From NCBI GenBank assembly GCA_034620365.1, contig JAQGEQ010000139.1, positions 124,001 to 188,000 on the forward strand: DNA of 64,000 nucleotides, in the 5' to 3' direction. How positions within the stretch are numbered: position 1 is the stretch's first letter; each line of letters opens with the position of its first letter. The stretch comes from Pegea sp. RAD2-039. Lineage: Eukaryota; Chordata; Thaliacea; Salpida; Salpidae. The notes below the pieces were generated by a model. The model was not told the DNA's origin. It made no database searches and saw nothing but the letters and a program-made list of their open reading frames with translations. Below are positions 49,887 through 60,106 of the stretch, one piece after another. Made by a program: the position numbers and the translations under genes.

Positions 49887-51009
49887 AATTATAAAATTGA
49901 TTTCTCAAACTTACACGTTTATACTTTGTTATCTTCCTTTCTATCTCGTAACCAATTAAATTATTTTTTATCTATTTCAGTTGTGTTGTGAAATTTTGAG
50001 TAACTTGTTTCAAGTTAATTAAATTTGAAGCTGACAAAAATTGTAAAAATATTTAAACTGTCAACAAATATTAACTAATTTTTAGGTTTTGGTTATGTTC
50101 AGTAAATAGTAAGATTTAGAAGATAAATTATTCTCAAATGTTTCAAAAATTAGAAGTTTCATGATTGAGTAAATGTAACAATTTGTATTTTCAGAAAATA
50201 TATTGTTAGATTCACCGGCTTAAACAATTCTTGTAATAATACTAAGTTATCATTTAAACTCTTTGTATATTTCCTTTCTTCACAATTTATGAATCAACTT
50301 CTTGGTTTAGTGAGGTTAATATATTTAGCATCTATAGTTTTTGAAAAAATATCAATTTTTAGACCACAGATAATAAAATTTGGTTCTCAAGCAGATTGAA
50401 TTATATACTCTTTAATTTTTCTTTTCTTAAAACTAACATTTCATATGGAACTACAACCTGTCAGGATTTTCATACATAATGATTTTCATACTTGGTCTTA
50501 ACTGATACAAAAATAAATAAATAAATCCAACAAAAAATTCAACATTTCTAAAGCAAAAACGTTAGATGTGCCAATACAGAAATGTAACTTTTTTCATTTA
50601 TTGTTAAAACTTCGACTCTATAAATAATCTAAAACTTCAGTTGAATGAACCTTTCAAATTACCTGAATGAAAATTGTTATTTTATTTATTATTGATATTT
50701 TATAGTCTTATTTTTGCTTCTTTCTCTATACAATCCACCATTCCACAAATTTCTTATCTTCTTGTAGATTATTTTATGGATGTTTTTAAGATTTCATCTT
50801 TTGAACCAACATCAATTTGAAAATCGTAATCTGTCAAGACTAAGTATGGGTTAACCGCATAAACTATTTGTTCAGAGTTTGTTTATCTACTTCATAAAAA
50901 AATTAAAGATCATTTATGAAAAAAAACCTTCGCTAGAAGTAGCATACCCTTTTCTTTATACAAAGACCATCTCTAAAATTCTTGTAATATTGACACATTT
51001 TTTCCGACC
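49887..51009. other. Intergenic sequence downstream of ITFG2
   Basis: AT-rich. A short AATAAATAAATAAAT run at about 50511-50525 may be a LINE tail relic, but no element body was recognised beside it. Confidence 0.45.
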
Positions 51010-51290
51010 GAGCATTTCACTAGTTCCCATACAATATAACGGTGGATAATCACATTAGAATGTTAAAAAGAATCACAGTTTAGAAATGACAATGTTGGCA
51101 ATAATAAAGCAGTTCAACTTCTGATTGAACAACCCGAGAGAGTCTGACATGACAATGTCTTATGGCACCTGGTTCTAAGTGTTAATTGTGAGGTATGAGA
51201 AAAATCTGCTCTTGTATAAATACCGGGTGATATGAACTTACTAAGGTGTAATGTGTGTCGTCAGAGTTGATATAATTTAGGGTAGGACTT
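51010..51290 (-). mobile_element. LINE-A copy 5, 3' fragment, minus strand
   Basis: Aligns by eye with 18830-19090 (the 3' part of copy 2): shared runs include TTAGAAATGACAATGTTGGCA, AAGCAGTTCAACTTCTG and GTGTGTCGTCAGAG. It covers only the end of ORF2 and part of the 3' untranslated region. Confidence 0.75.
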
Positions 51291-52066
51291 ATTTTGTGCT
51301 TTTGATTTATAGCTTATATTTACTAAGACCTCAGCAGTGTTACTACTTTTTCTATTTTAATTATGGTATCACGTGACAATAAAGACTTTTTTATTATTTT
51401 TCTGCAGTCACACTGTGTGTTGTTGGCTATAAGAACTGTACACTTTATCATTTGCAGCCATGCACTGAAAAATATAATGTTTGTTTAATATAGCCAATTT
51501 ATAATTCATTTTGAGCTTATCAGAAGAATTTTGTTCGAAAGAATCAATATATTCGTTTATATGAAAATAAAATAAACAACAAACTATAATATAATAAAGT
51601 AATATAGTTATCTTTATGCAATGATTGTAGTTATTTAATAAAATAATAAGCAAATCTAAACCTATCATTGTTTTACTGGATTTAATTTATGTAAATTTAT
51701 CAATAAATGCTACATAACAAGTAACTGCTAGAAAATATATATCTTTATATAAATTAGATCTTTAAATTTATTTTACATATAATTCAAAAATACTTACTTA
51801 ATATTACATTAAAATGGCTTTTTTAAATAATGTTTCACATTTATTTGTATCAGTTTTTCGACATAATTTCCAAGACATGTGTAAGCGCTTTAAGTTTATT
51901 TACTATTTTTAAAAGCGTTTGATTTTATTTAACTTCTAGATTTATGCTTTATTTTAAAAACTTCTAGAATTATTTATGATCAAACAAACTTTTTTCAAGG
52001 GATTTACTTGAATTAGTTTTTATTTCAGATAGTTTAATAGCTACAATTTATTTTCATGTCATAAAA
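51291..52066. other. Intergenic sequence upstream of GTPBP6
   Basis: Should contain the GTPBP6 promoter. No specific element supported; the minus frame 51408-51668 is AT-rich noise. Confidence 0.45.
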
Positions 52067-55000
52067 ATGTTTGCTAAGCATGCAAGAAAGTTTCATATGT
52101 TTAGTTGTTCTGGAGTAAAAACACTAAATCCAATTTGTTTCTCTAAAATACAAAGAAGAACAAAATTTCATTCTAATAATAAACATACTGATGAAGAATT
52201 AGATGATGATTTGGTTTATAAAAATTTTATTTCACAATATCAAACAAAATTTGAATCTCTGGTTTATATATCACCATTACAAAAACAACAAGTTTATGTT
52301 GTTCAACCAATATTTGAAAGTAATTTTTGATTAATAATTGTAATTTTTTTAAATATCTTATTTGTTAAATGTATTTTTTTACCAATTAAGTTTTTCAAAA
52401 AATTTTCTTTGTTTACCTATTTTAATAACTAAATAAGAAAAAAATTATTTAAGCTTTTGGCCAATAAGCAAAATTTTGTTGTTATTAAAACAAAATTACC
52501 TAATATGGAATCCAATAAACAAGTTTTTATTAATTAGATGACTGAGATTAGATTTGAAGTCTAACATTTCATTTAAATTATTCTACTTATTTAATTTAAT
52601 GCATGGTTTTAAATTATATTTGCTCTTACAGAGAACACATTAAAGCTCAATTATTATTATTAAGCTATAATTTATATAAACTATTTCTAAAGTTCTGGTA
52701 TGTTTTAATAACTCAATTTCAATAAATTATATCTTCTAATAAAATCTTTAAATATTGTTTATAAAATTTTTCGAAGATGCAACCTCAAATATTTCAAAAC
52801 CTAGCTTGCAGCTTGAAGAATCTGTTAGTCTCATTAATTCTATTCCAAATTGGAAGGTTGCTGATAAACAGATTGTTTATGCCAAGTAAGCTATTGTTGA
52901 TATTAGTTTTAAATTTGATATTAAATATTTGACAGAAAAAGGAACAAATTTATAATTCAAAGTGATTTGATCGAATATTTACAAAATATAAGAGATGAAC
53001 ATTTTGTAGGCTCTATATTTATAAGTGTTCCAAGGTTAACTGGTATGGAAATGGCTTTGATAAGTAAAGTGACTGGTCTTCAACATATCTTTGACAGGTT
53101 ATTATTTCAAATCATTTATGCCTCAACAAAATTGATTATACATAAACTAATAGAATACTAGTATGTGATTTTTCTATAAATTATGAACTATTTATACTAC
53201 TGTTTATCTCTAAATGTTTCAAACATTTTTTTAATTTTTTGAAATAATTTTATTTTGACTTAATTATAGGTACAGTATTGTGTTACAAATATTTAAAAGT
53301 AGAGCCAGTAGCAAGCAAGCCAAACTACAAGTAGAACTTGCTGAGATACCTTACAAAAAGACTGTAGCAGCTAATTCACTTGACAAGACATTTGATAATG
53401 AGTAAGGCATCATCTCCTCATCTCTTCTTAAAGATGAGTTTTGGTTTTAGGTCTTTGTGGAAACAAGGAGAGACAAGATTGGAGATTTTGATGAGAGAAT
53501 TAAACTCTAAAGAGCATAAGATCAAACAGATGACGAAAAAAATGGAAAAATTGCGAAGCACAGTTCGGCAGAGTCGGCGGAAACATTTTGTACCTTGTAT
53601 AGCTGTTGTAGGTTACACCAACGCTGGTAAGTAGCGCCACTTAGCGGTAGTTTTTTACAAAGCTGAGAAACGTTTCAAAATTGTTCAGGAAAAACAAGTT
53701 TAATTCGAGCTTTGACGTCATCAGAGAAGTTTAATCCTGAAGATGTGTTATTTGCTACACTAGATGTCGCTACAACTTCCGCTATTCTCCCCAATGGAAC
53801 AAGGTATTGGCAAGGACTTATATCTTTTGTTTTAATCATCAATTTAATTACAGATATATTTTGATCGATACTATTGGATTTTTATCAGATCTTCCCCATG
53901 AGCTAATTCCTGCTTTTTCTATTACTCTTGAAGATACTCTACAAGCAGTTAGAACATTTTTCTTATAAAATTTATCGTTTTGAAGTCGTTATTTTATGAC
54001 AGATTATACTACCAAATATTTACTATTAAAAAATATCTTTTTATTAATGAATTAAATTTAGTATTTTAATTATAATTATTTTTTTATTATAAGCTTATAC
54101 GTAAATCTTATTAAAAGATTTTTATTAAAATATTAAGTGTAGTTTATTTAAATTACCATAATAATGCATTATTATAATAAAATTTGTAGTTTTGATAAAA
54201 TATGTATATGCAAATGAGTATCAGAGTAAATAAATAAATAAATATTTGTAAAGAATCAACTCATATCAAAATGATAAAAGTATTTGAAAAGTATTGGATA
54301 TCAAAAAATAAAATAATAATTACATTTTCTTTAACCCACAAAGACAAAACTCCAACTGTCTCATAAATACTGAAGCAAATGCTGTTGCTAGCATACTTAC
54401 CTGACGGCAGCCAAACCCTGATCAGGCAGAGGGTGGGCTCAGGGCGAGGTCCTTCCATTGCACATCGGAGGTGATTGACCCGTGCGATTACCTAAAATAT
54501 AGGTAACTCGGCCGTGAAATTTCTCACATGGGGAAATGCGTTCGCGCAGCCCCTTCCTATTTAACCAATAAGAGTCGCGATCTGCTTGCGATGGTCAAAC
54601 AACCTCTTATTCGCAACGCTATTTATAAATTTACTTTTTTTAGGATCTAATCTTACATGTAAGAGATGTACATCATCCAAATTCAAGAAAACAATTAAGA
54701 GATGTACTTCGGACTCTTTCTAAGTTAAATATTTCTGATAAGTTACTAGAAAATGTGATTGAAGTAAGAAATAAAATCGATCGATTACCAGAAAAGTGAG
54801 TTTTATAGAATTCAGTTTAAGCTTTTGCAGCCACTTGAAGTGAACTTTTTTTACTTTTTAAAAAGCTCAACTGATTACGTCACTACCGATTATCTTTCTT
54901 CATTATTTACAGATATGATCAAAATAACATCGAAGTCTTTCACCCTCAAAAAACAAATTTGACCAACAAAAGGCTCTTCATTCCTTGCTCTGTGTGTCCC

Positions 55001-55270
55001 GTGTCATCTCAAACCGGAAGTGGATTGCCGGAACTGATCAAAGAAATCCAAGATAATCTAATGCGAGTCACAAACCGGAAGATCATTCGACTTCAGTTCC
55101 CATCTTCTGGAGATCACTATAAATGGCTCAAGGAAAGATTGGGAACTGGATTTCAGATTCAAGGACATCAGGACTATTTGTTGAGAGCAGATGTTGCTCT
55201 TACTAGCATCCAGCTAAAAATGTTTCTCTCTGCGTTTCCTGATGCTTCTGTGGTGACGTCATCAACTTGA
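52067..55270 (+). CDS. GTPBP6: GTPBP6, mitochondrial HflX-type GTPase (9 exons)
   Basis: HflX-family GTPase; the animal GTPBP6 acts in mitochondria in ribosome recycling and large-subunit assembly. Exons: 52067-52319, 52777-52885, 52936-53097, 53270-53401, 53451-53626, 53689-53803, 53854-53947, 54644-54795, 54913-55270. They total 1551 nt (516 residues) with phase kept throughout. The basic, acid-poor N-terminus (MFAKHARKFHMFSCSG) fits a mitochondrial presequence. HflX N-domain: ISVPRLTGMEMALISKVTG, HIFDRYSIVLQIFKSRA, and a helical arm (LRSTVRQSRRKHFVP). G domain: P-loop GYTNAGKTSLIRAL, LFATLDVAT (switch I), DTIGFLSDLPHELIPAF (G3), LILHVRDVHHPNS and NKID (G4). The intron between exons 5 and 6 splits the P-loop codon GG|GA-AAA. 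Intron 7, the largest, contains a U1 snRNA gene. The gene runs convergently toward the minus gene at 55495. Confidence 0.94.
54393..54555 (+). ncRNA. U1 spliceosomal snRNA gene, inside GTPBP6 intron 7
   Basis: About 163 nt. The 5' end ATACTTACCTG (54393-54403) is the universal U1 sequence that pairs with 5' splice sites. Four stem-loops can be drawn. Stem-loop 1: ACCCT/AGGGT closing the loop GATCAGGCAG. Stem-loop 2: CTTCC/GGAGG around ATTGCACATC, retaining the U1A-site ATTGCAC. Stem-loop 3: TTACCTA/TAGGTAA. Stem-loop 4: GGGG..TGCG TTCG CGCA..CCCC. AGGGCGAGG and TTGACCC, which form the central junction helix, are present. The Sm-site region reads GTGAAATTTCTCAC, weaker than the usual AATTTGTGG. 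The stem-loop 1 loop departs from the common U1-70K site GATCAYGAAG at three positions. The stems show compensatory changes relative to human U1, which supports function. Same strand as the host gene. No proximal sequence element was confidently identified. Confidence 0.93.
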
Positions 55271-55494
55271 TGACGTCATCAATTTACACAATTATTTTTT
55301 TAGCGATATTTATTCAATTTTCAAATTTTTTCGAAATTTTAATCTTCATCACTATCTTCGGCGATCATACGAAGAGAGTAAATGTTGGGAGGTTGAATAG
55401 TTGGGTCCTCTTCTTCATAAGGAGTTGTTCTCTTCTGAGGAAGTTGAGACAAAAGTGAGGTTGGAGCTGCAAGTAGCTATTTTAGATAAATTCA

Positions 55495-56266
55495 CTAGTC
55501 ATCTTGTGACTCACTGATCCCAACAAAATCTTTAGTTGATCTTCCTCCAACTTCATTGTGCTCCAAATGTTTATCAACTTGAAATAGAGATTGATATTTT
55601 TCATTGTACTTTTTTGGCCATTTAAATTCTTGGCGCTGAGAACTTTGCATTGAATAGTTGATGACAGGAGGTTGTCGTTGGATTGAAACTAGATTATAGT
55701 TGATCAGATTGAGTTTAGTTGGAGCTAAATGACTCTTACTTGTTTCATCTTGAGGTATTATTCGTTGTTTCATCTTTTCAAGGTCATAGTTACAAGTAAA
55801 GTTTGTTTGAACTAAAATATTTCGAAATTTTTACCTAAACCAGCAAAATTTTGATAGTTTTTAATTACTTACTTAATAATTCGGCTTTTTTCAGTTTTGA
55901 GGCAGTTTTTTTGCCTAAACGATTATCATTAAAAGGACTGTAAGATGATGGACGATCTTTCTGTCATTACGAAAATTATTTTTTTAAGTTATAAGAACTT
56001 TATAACATTTTGTTATTATCAAGTTTGGTTACAAATTTAGTCATTAGTAAATTTACTAAATACAAACTGTTACTAGATACAAACTGTTACTAGATACAAA
56101 CTGTTACTAGATACAAACTGTTACTAGTTACTTGCTTAACTTTTTTATCTTTAGTAGACTCCTTTATTTTCTTAGCGTGAAACTTATATGTTCCATTTAA
56201 ATAACCAAAATCAGTATTATTAGTAGTTTTTGGCAAAAAACTTTTCCGTGTATAAATATTAGCCAT
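55495..56266 (-). CDS. Unrecognised conserved-looking protein, 179 residues (3 exons)
   Basis: I cannot name this family. Minus-strand exons 56132-56266, 55873-55960 and 55495-55811 splice in phase (135+88+317 = 540 nt). The ATG at 56266 starts MANIYTRKSFLPKTTNNTDF. The N-terminal half is lysine-rich (FHAKKIKESTKDKKVKQKDR). The middle has SYSPFNDNRLGKKTASKLKK. The C-terminal half has HLAPTKLNLINYNLVSIQRQ, FKWPKKYNEKYQSLFQ and an acidic end (GISESQDD). No signal peptide, membrane segment or catalytic motif is visible; tryptophan, tyrosine and lysine-proline patches suggest a basic structural protein. Ciliary or microtubule-inner proteins have this general look, but that is only an impression. 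It ends 224 bp from the GTPBP6 stop, convergently. A 17-bp tandem repeat starts right at its first splice donor. Confidence 0.72.
56061..56130. repeat. 17-bp tandem repeat, about four copies
   Basis: The unit TACAAACTGTTACTAGA is repeated about four times with near-perfect identity. It lies in intron 1 of the minus-strand gene 55495-56266, immediately after the splice donor GTAACTAG (read on the minus strand). The repeat on that strand contains further GTAACA and TAACAG strings. Confidence 0.9.
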
Positions 56267-56589
56267 AATTGAGCTTCTAATTATAATTTTCAATTAGAAA
56301 ATTGAATATTTTTAGTAAACTTTATTTCCTGTCTATTTCGTCATAAGACTAATGGTGATGAGATTTAATTTTGAAATTTTATTTTAAGACCTAATCTGTT
56401 ACAAATTGATTTCCGCTATATTAACTTTAATATCAAATTTCTTTGTTTATTTTCAAGAAGTCTAAAGTTCAAGTTTTAAAAGAACAATTCTGAAATGTGA
56501 AATTTTTCGATCGCAACAAATTAATACCGGCAAAAACTCCTCACAAAAAGTAACAATAACAAACATAAAAATGACCAGATAGCGAAGGA

Positions 56590-59359
56590 TCAGGCATCGC
56601 TATCATTGCTTGCTAGCATTTGAGGGAATGAGTTAAAACTCTCAGTGTCAAAACTGTAACAAAAAAGAATTAAAAACTTAAATAGAAAAAAGATCACCTC
56701 ACTCTGGATCGTTGTTACGATAACAACAACAAAAGCAATAAGTGTCAGATCTTAAATAGTCATCATATTGATCATTTAAATGGCTAGTTTCATCTAGAAA
56801 CTGCTCAATCTTTGATTTAGGTGGTTTTCCCTCGCGTTGCCAATCCTGTAAAAGCCCATTAAAGTCAAGAAGATAAAAATAAGAAATGAGACCTTGATCA
56901 TTTCATATGTGTCTGTTATAACAGCGATAAAAAGACTTAAAACCACATAGATGAAAAGAGAGATGAACAAGTAAAGATAAATCTGTAAAAAAAACATTAA
57001 AAATGTTCAAAAGATGGTTTGAGATGAAATCACTTGTGAAAAGACCCAAGCATATTGATTATTCAAAGACATCTCTTCATAAGTCATATACATATCGTCA
57101 CCATTGATTAGAGAGAACAAAGCTTCAGATGTGACAACCAAGCTGAAACCATAATTAATTAGATGATTGGTCGATTCATCTGCAGACTCACGATCTAAAC
57201 TTCCGGTGGTAGGGTCCTAGAACAATCCAACCACAGAACATGAAACCAAAATATAATATAGAAGCACAAACCATAAACCTCATCACGTGAGGTAGAGCCA
57301 ACTTCAAAGTAAGGACCAATTTCTAAGAACAAAATTTACTTGAAAAAGTATTAGATGTTGGATATCACTGACATTGTATTGATGAAAGTACCCCACATAT
57401 CTCAGGACTCCAATCCAAATACATAAACATCCGATCCCTAAGAAGATACTGCAGATGTTGAGATCAACTAAACCTCTATCCTGTAATTAATTGATAATAA
57501 ATTTGCTGAATATTTTAGTTTAGATTTACATGAAGATACAAATAAGATATTTTTGTGAAAATGCCAAGTAAGGTTAAAGTATCACTAATGATGATGAGAA
57601 AATGCCACAAGTTGACAAATTCAAATTTATCCCAAAAATCTAATCTTCTGTCGTATCTTTTTTCATAAAATTTGGTGAATGACTAAAAATAAATAGAAAA
57701 TTTTGTAATCTGATCATATGATAAAATATTTAGTTAATGATTGACAGTTTTGCAAGCTTACATTTTTGAATCTGTAAGCTCGATAAATAGAACGCATACA
57801 TAAAATAGATGAAGACAGACATAAAATGATAATAAAGGCATCAACTGTCAGATTCAACGCATCATATTTCAAATATTGTTTGTCTCCTGACTGACAATCA
57901 ATCAAATAAATTTCTGTTGTAAACGTTTTCTTGATTAAACCTGAATGGTAATAATTTGATAGCTTCATCTGCAATATAAAGAATATACATCAGAAGAAGG
58001 ATTTACAAATTGATGTCTAACATTTGATTTAACATCAAAACATCTTCCATGATAATGATTTCCATGATCTCCCATCCACATTGTTTCATAAGTAAAACGG
58101 ATATCCGCAGAAATTAAACTAAAATCAGGTGTTTTTGAAAACAGAGTTTTATTATTTGTAAACTTGCTGAGTATTAGAATGTAAGGTTGTAATTTGCAAA
58201 CTTAAATGGATGTTTATAAATTTGATTTACCCAACAAAATCTATTTGAATAGAGCTTCCATTACAAAGTGGAATAGAATTTAAAGACATTTCCTCATTCT
58301 TATTCCAATCTTTCATAACATAACAAGACCTAAAAAATCAATCAAATCTTAAGCAAATTTAAACCACATATAGATCAAAGTTTCAGATAATCCAGAATAG
58401 AAATATTTTTTAAATACAATTACCAACCGAGTATTTGATTTCACATCATAATTTTGAACATCATCACTTAGATTTGGGGACTTTTTATCAAACTGGGTAA
58501 TACATAATTCCACTTTAATAGAAGTTTCACATAATGGTAAAAGATCAAATTTCTTATAATCATAAATTCCAACGGTTTCATCTGGTAACTCTATATACTA
58601 GAAATTAAGAGAATTAGAAATTACTACAAGTAAACAAATCTCAAACCTTTTGCCTGACATCATTTATTATTTCATAAAAACTTCTTTTATCAATAAGTCG
58701 GCTCTCATTCTTCAGTGAACTAAACACAAACTGATCAATAACATTTTTGTTGCTATCAGCAAATCCTGTAAAGTTCTGATTTAAACTTCCATATAAGATA
58801 ACCTATAAAAGAAATTTGATAAATCTAAAAAAATATTTGAGTTATTTGAACATACTTGAACTGTAACTAAAATAATTTTGATAACTTGAATGATTAGTTT
58901 AAACGGAATCCTTTTTCTGGCTTTATATTTTTGAATTGGATTCATAAAAAAGTATCTTAATTCTCTACCCATCCTTATCGTGGCTGAAGTGTATAAACTA
59001 TCAGAGCTAAAAAAATAAGAGGAATAAAAACATTTGTACAATTCTTTATAAAATTATTATATTCTTATAATGAAAACAATCACTAACTTTGACTTAAATT
59101 ACAAATGAATTTATTTATTTATTACAATAAATGTGAAGGAGGAGGGTGCCTAAGGAGAGCACCTCTCGCTAACACACATTCTCACAAATTAGATCTATTT
59201 GACGCTAATTGATTTTCATTAAACAAATCTTAAAACATTAAAAAAAAATTAGTGAAGTTTAGAGTACAATGAGGTCAGATTTTACCTTGGAATTGATTCA
59301 TATGGTGAATTAAATATAAGTCTTTCCTGGTGAAGTACATTTACTACATTTCCACACAT
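56590..59359 (-). CDS. MCOLN: Mucolipin/TRPML lysosomal cation channel (14 exons)
   Basis: Six-transmembrane TRP-family channel releasing Ca2+ and other cations from endolysosomes, gated by PI(3,5)P2. Exons, 5' to 3' on minus: 59286-59359, 58856-59006, 58647-58802, 58428-58597, 58231-58329, 58007-58118, 57762-57968, 57530-57682, 57373-57480, 57192-57322, 57034-57142, 56893-56982, 56703-56845, 56590-56653. They total 1767 nt (588 residues), like human mucolipins. Landmarks: the N-terminal basic [19 protein letters not shown] (phosphoinositide region) before TM1; the luminal polycystin-mucolipin domain; TM2-TM4 ([15 protein letters not shown]); [25 protein letters not shown]; pore SLINGDDMY with the NGDD filter; TM6 [16 protein letters not shown] followed by ITDTYEMIK; and a cytosolic cysteine cluster CFCCCY. 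If the last donor is skipped, the protein stops at 56699. The luminal exon-4 donor (CG|GTTGGT) is non-consensus. Intron 1 holds a LINE-A 3' relic. Start codon less certain than the rest. Confidence 0.94.
59108..59205 (-). mobile_element. LINE-A copy 6, 3'-terminal stub, minus strand
   Basis: Only the last ~100 bp of LINE-A: the tail TTTATTTATTTATTACAATAAA (complement) and hairpin GGAGGGTGCCTAAGGAGAGCACCTC, plus GCTAACACACATTCTCACAA. It is nearly identical to the 3' end of the 60-kb copy, so it is a recent, extremely 5'-truncated insertion. It lies in intron 1 of the TRPML gene. Confidence 0.9.
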
Positions 59360-59935
59360 GGTATAAGATTGAAAAACTTGATTTGTTTCTTAAAAAAAAT
59401 AAAAAAATAAAATACTGAATAAAATTAATTTTACAAAAACTAAACTTACTTTTGACAACAATTTCAATATAATTTCTGCTGTAAATTTTAATGATCTCTA
59501 ATCATAAAACGATGTATTATTAGATTATGTCATTAATAAAACAATAAACTAAAACTTAATTGAAGCAAAACGGAAACATGAAAAAGTAAAAATATTTCTA
59601 TAAAAGTTCAATGTAATTAATGACGGTGTAAACAAATTGTCGTTTATAAACAGCAATTCATTTGAAAAAAAAATAGCAAGTAAATGCTGTTGACTTTTTT
59701 GGCTGAATCGCAAAGTAAATCTTTATTTTTTTTTTAAATAATACTCTAAATACTTCATCTAGATTAAATTTGTGTGGAATCAAACTCATTAAAACCTGAT
59801 TGGTAATCTTATAAAAATATATTGCAACTGGTATTGTAAATTTAAGGATTGCTTAACCAATTAGAAATAGACTTTGAAACTTAAATTATAGACAGAAAAA
59901 TATTTAATCAAATTTTGTTGGCTAATCACTGAAGT

Positions 59936-60106
59936 TCATATAAACTTTGATTTGTAAACCATCAGCCTTGGTTTAAATTGCAAAGGGCAGAAACATTTAA
60001 CCAAAACCTCGGTAAAACAATACGAAGAAATAAAAAATACAACAATCAAAACTGCGTAAGCAACACAAAATTTTACAAACTTGTTAAAATCAATCTGGTA
60101 AAGAAG
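59936..60106 (-). CDS. Possible last exon of an unidentified membrane protein
   Basis: The minus-strand frame gives IDFNKFVKFCVAYAVLIVVF, then FISSYCFTEVLVKCF, and ends in a basic tail (FKPRLMVYKSKFI) and a stop at 59936. This is one hydrophobic segment of transmembrane length with a positively charged end. A good acceptor (TTCTTTACCAG) precedes IDFNK. If real, the rest of the gene lies to the right, beyond the LINE-A insertion whose target site begins at 60107. No homologue recognised and no partner exon found, so this may be spurious. Confidence 0.3.
   Translation of the reverse strand, partial: LLYQIDFNKFVKFCVAYAVLIVVFFISSYCFTEVLVKCFCPLQFKPRLMVYKSKFI

Noticed and set aside
56590..59359. 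Polycystin (PKD2) as an alternative call for the channel gene
   Set aside because: NGDD pore, the [20 protein letters not shown]-terminus, total length and cysteine cluster fit mucolipins; PKD2 proteins are longer with a different filter.
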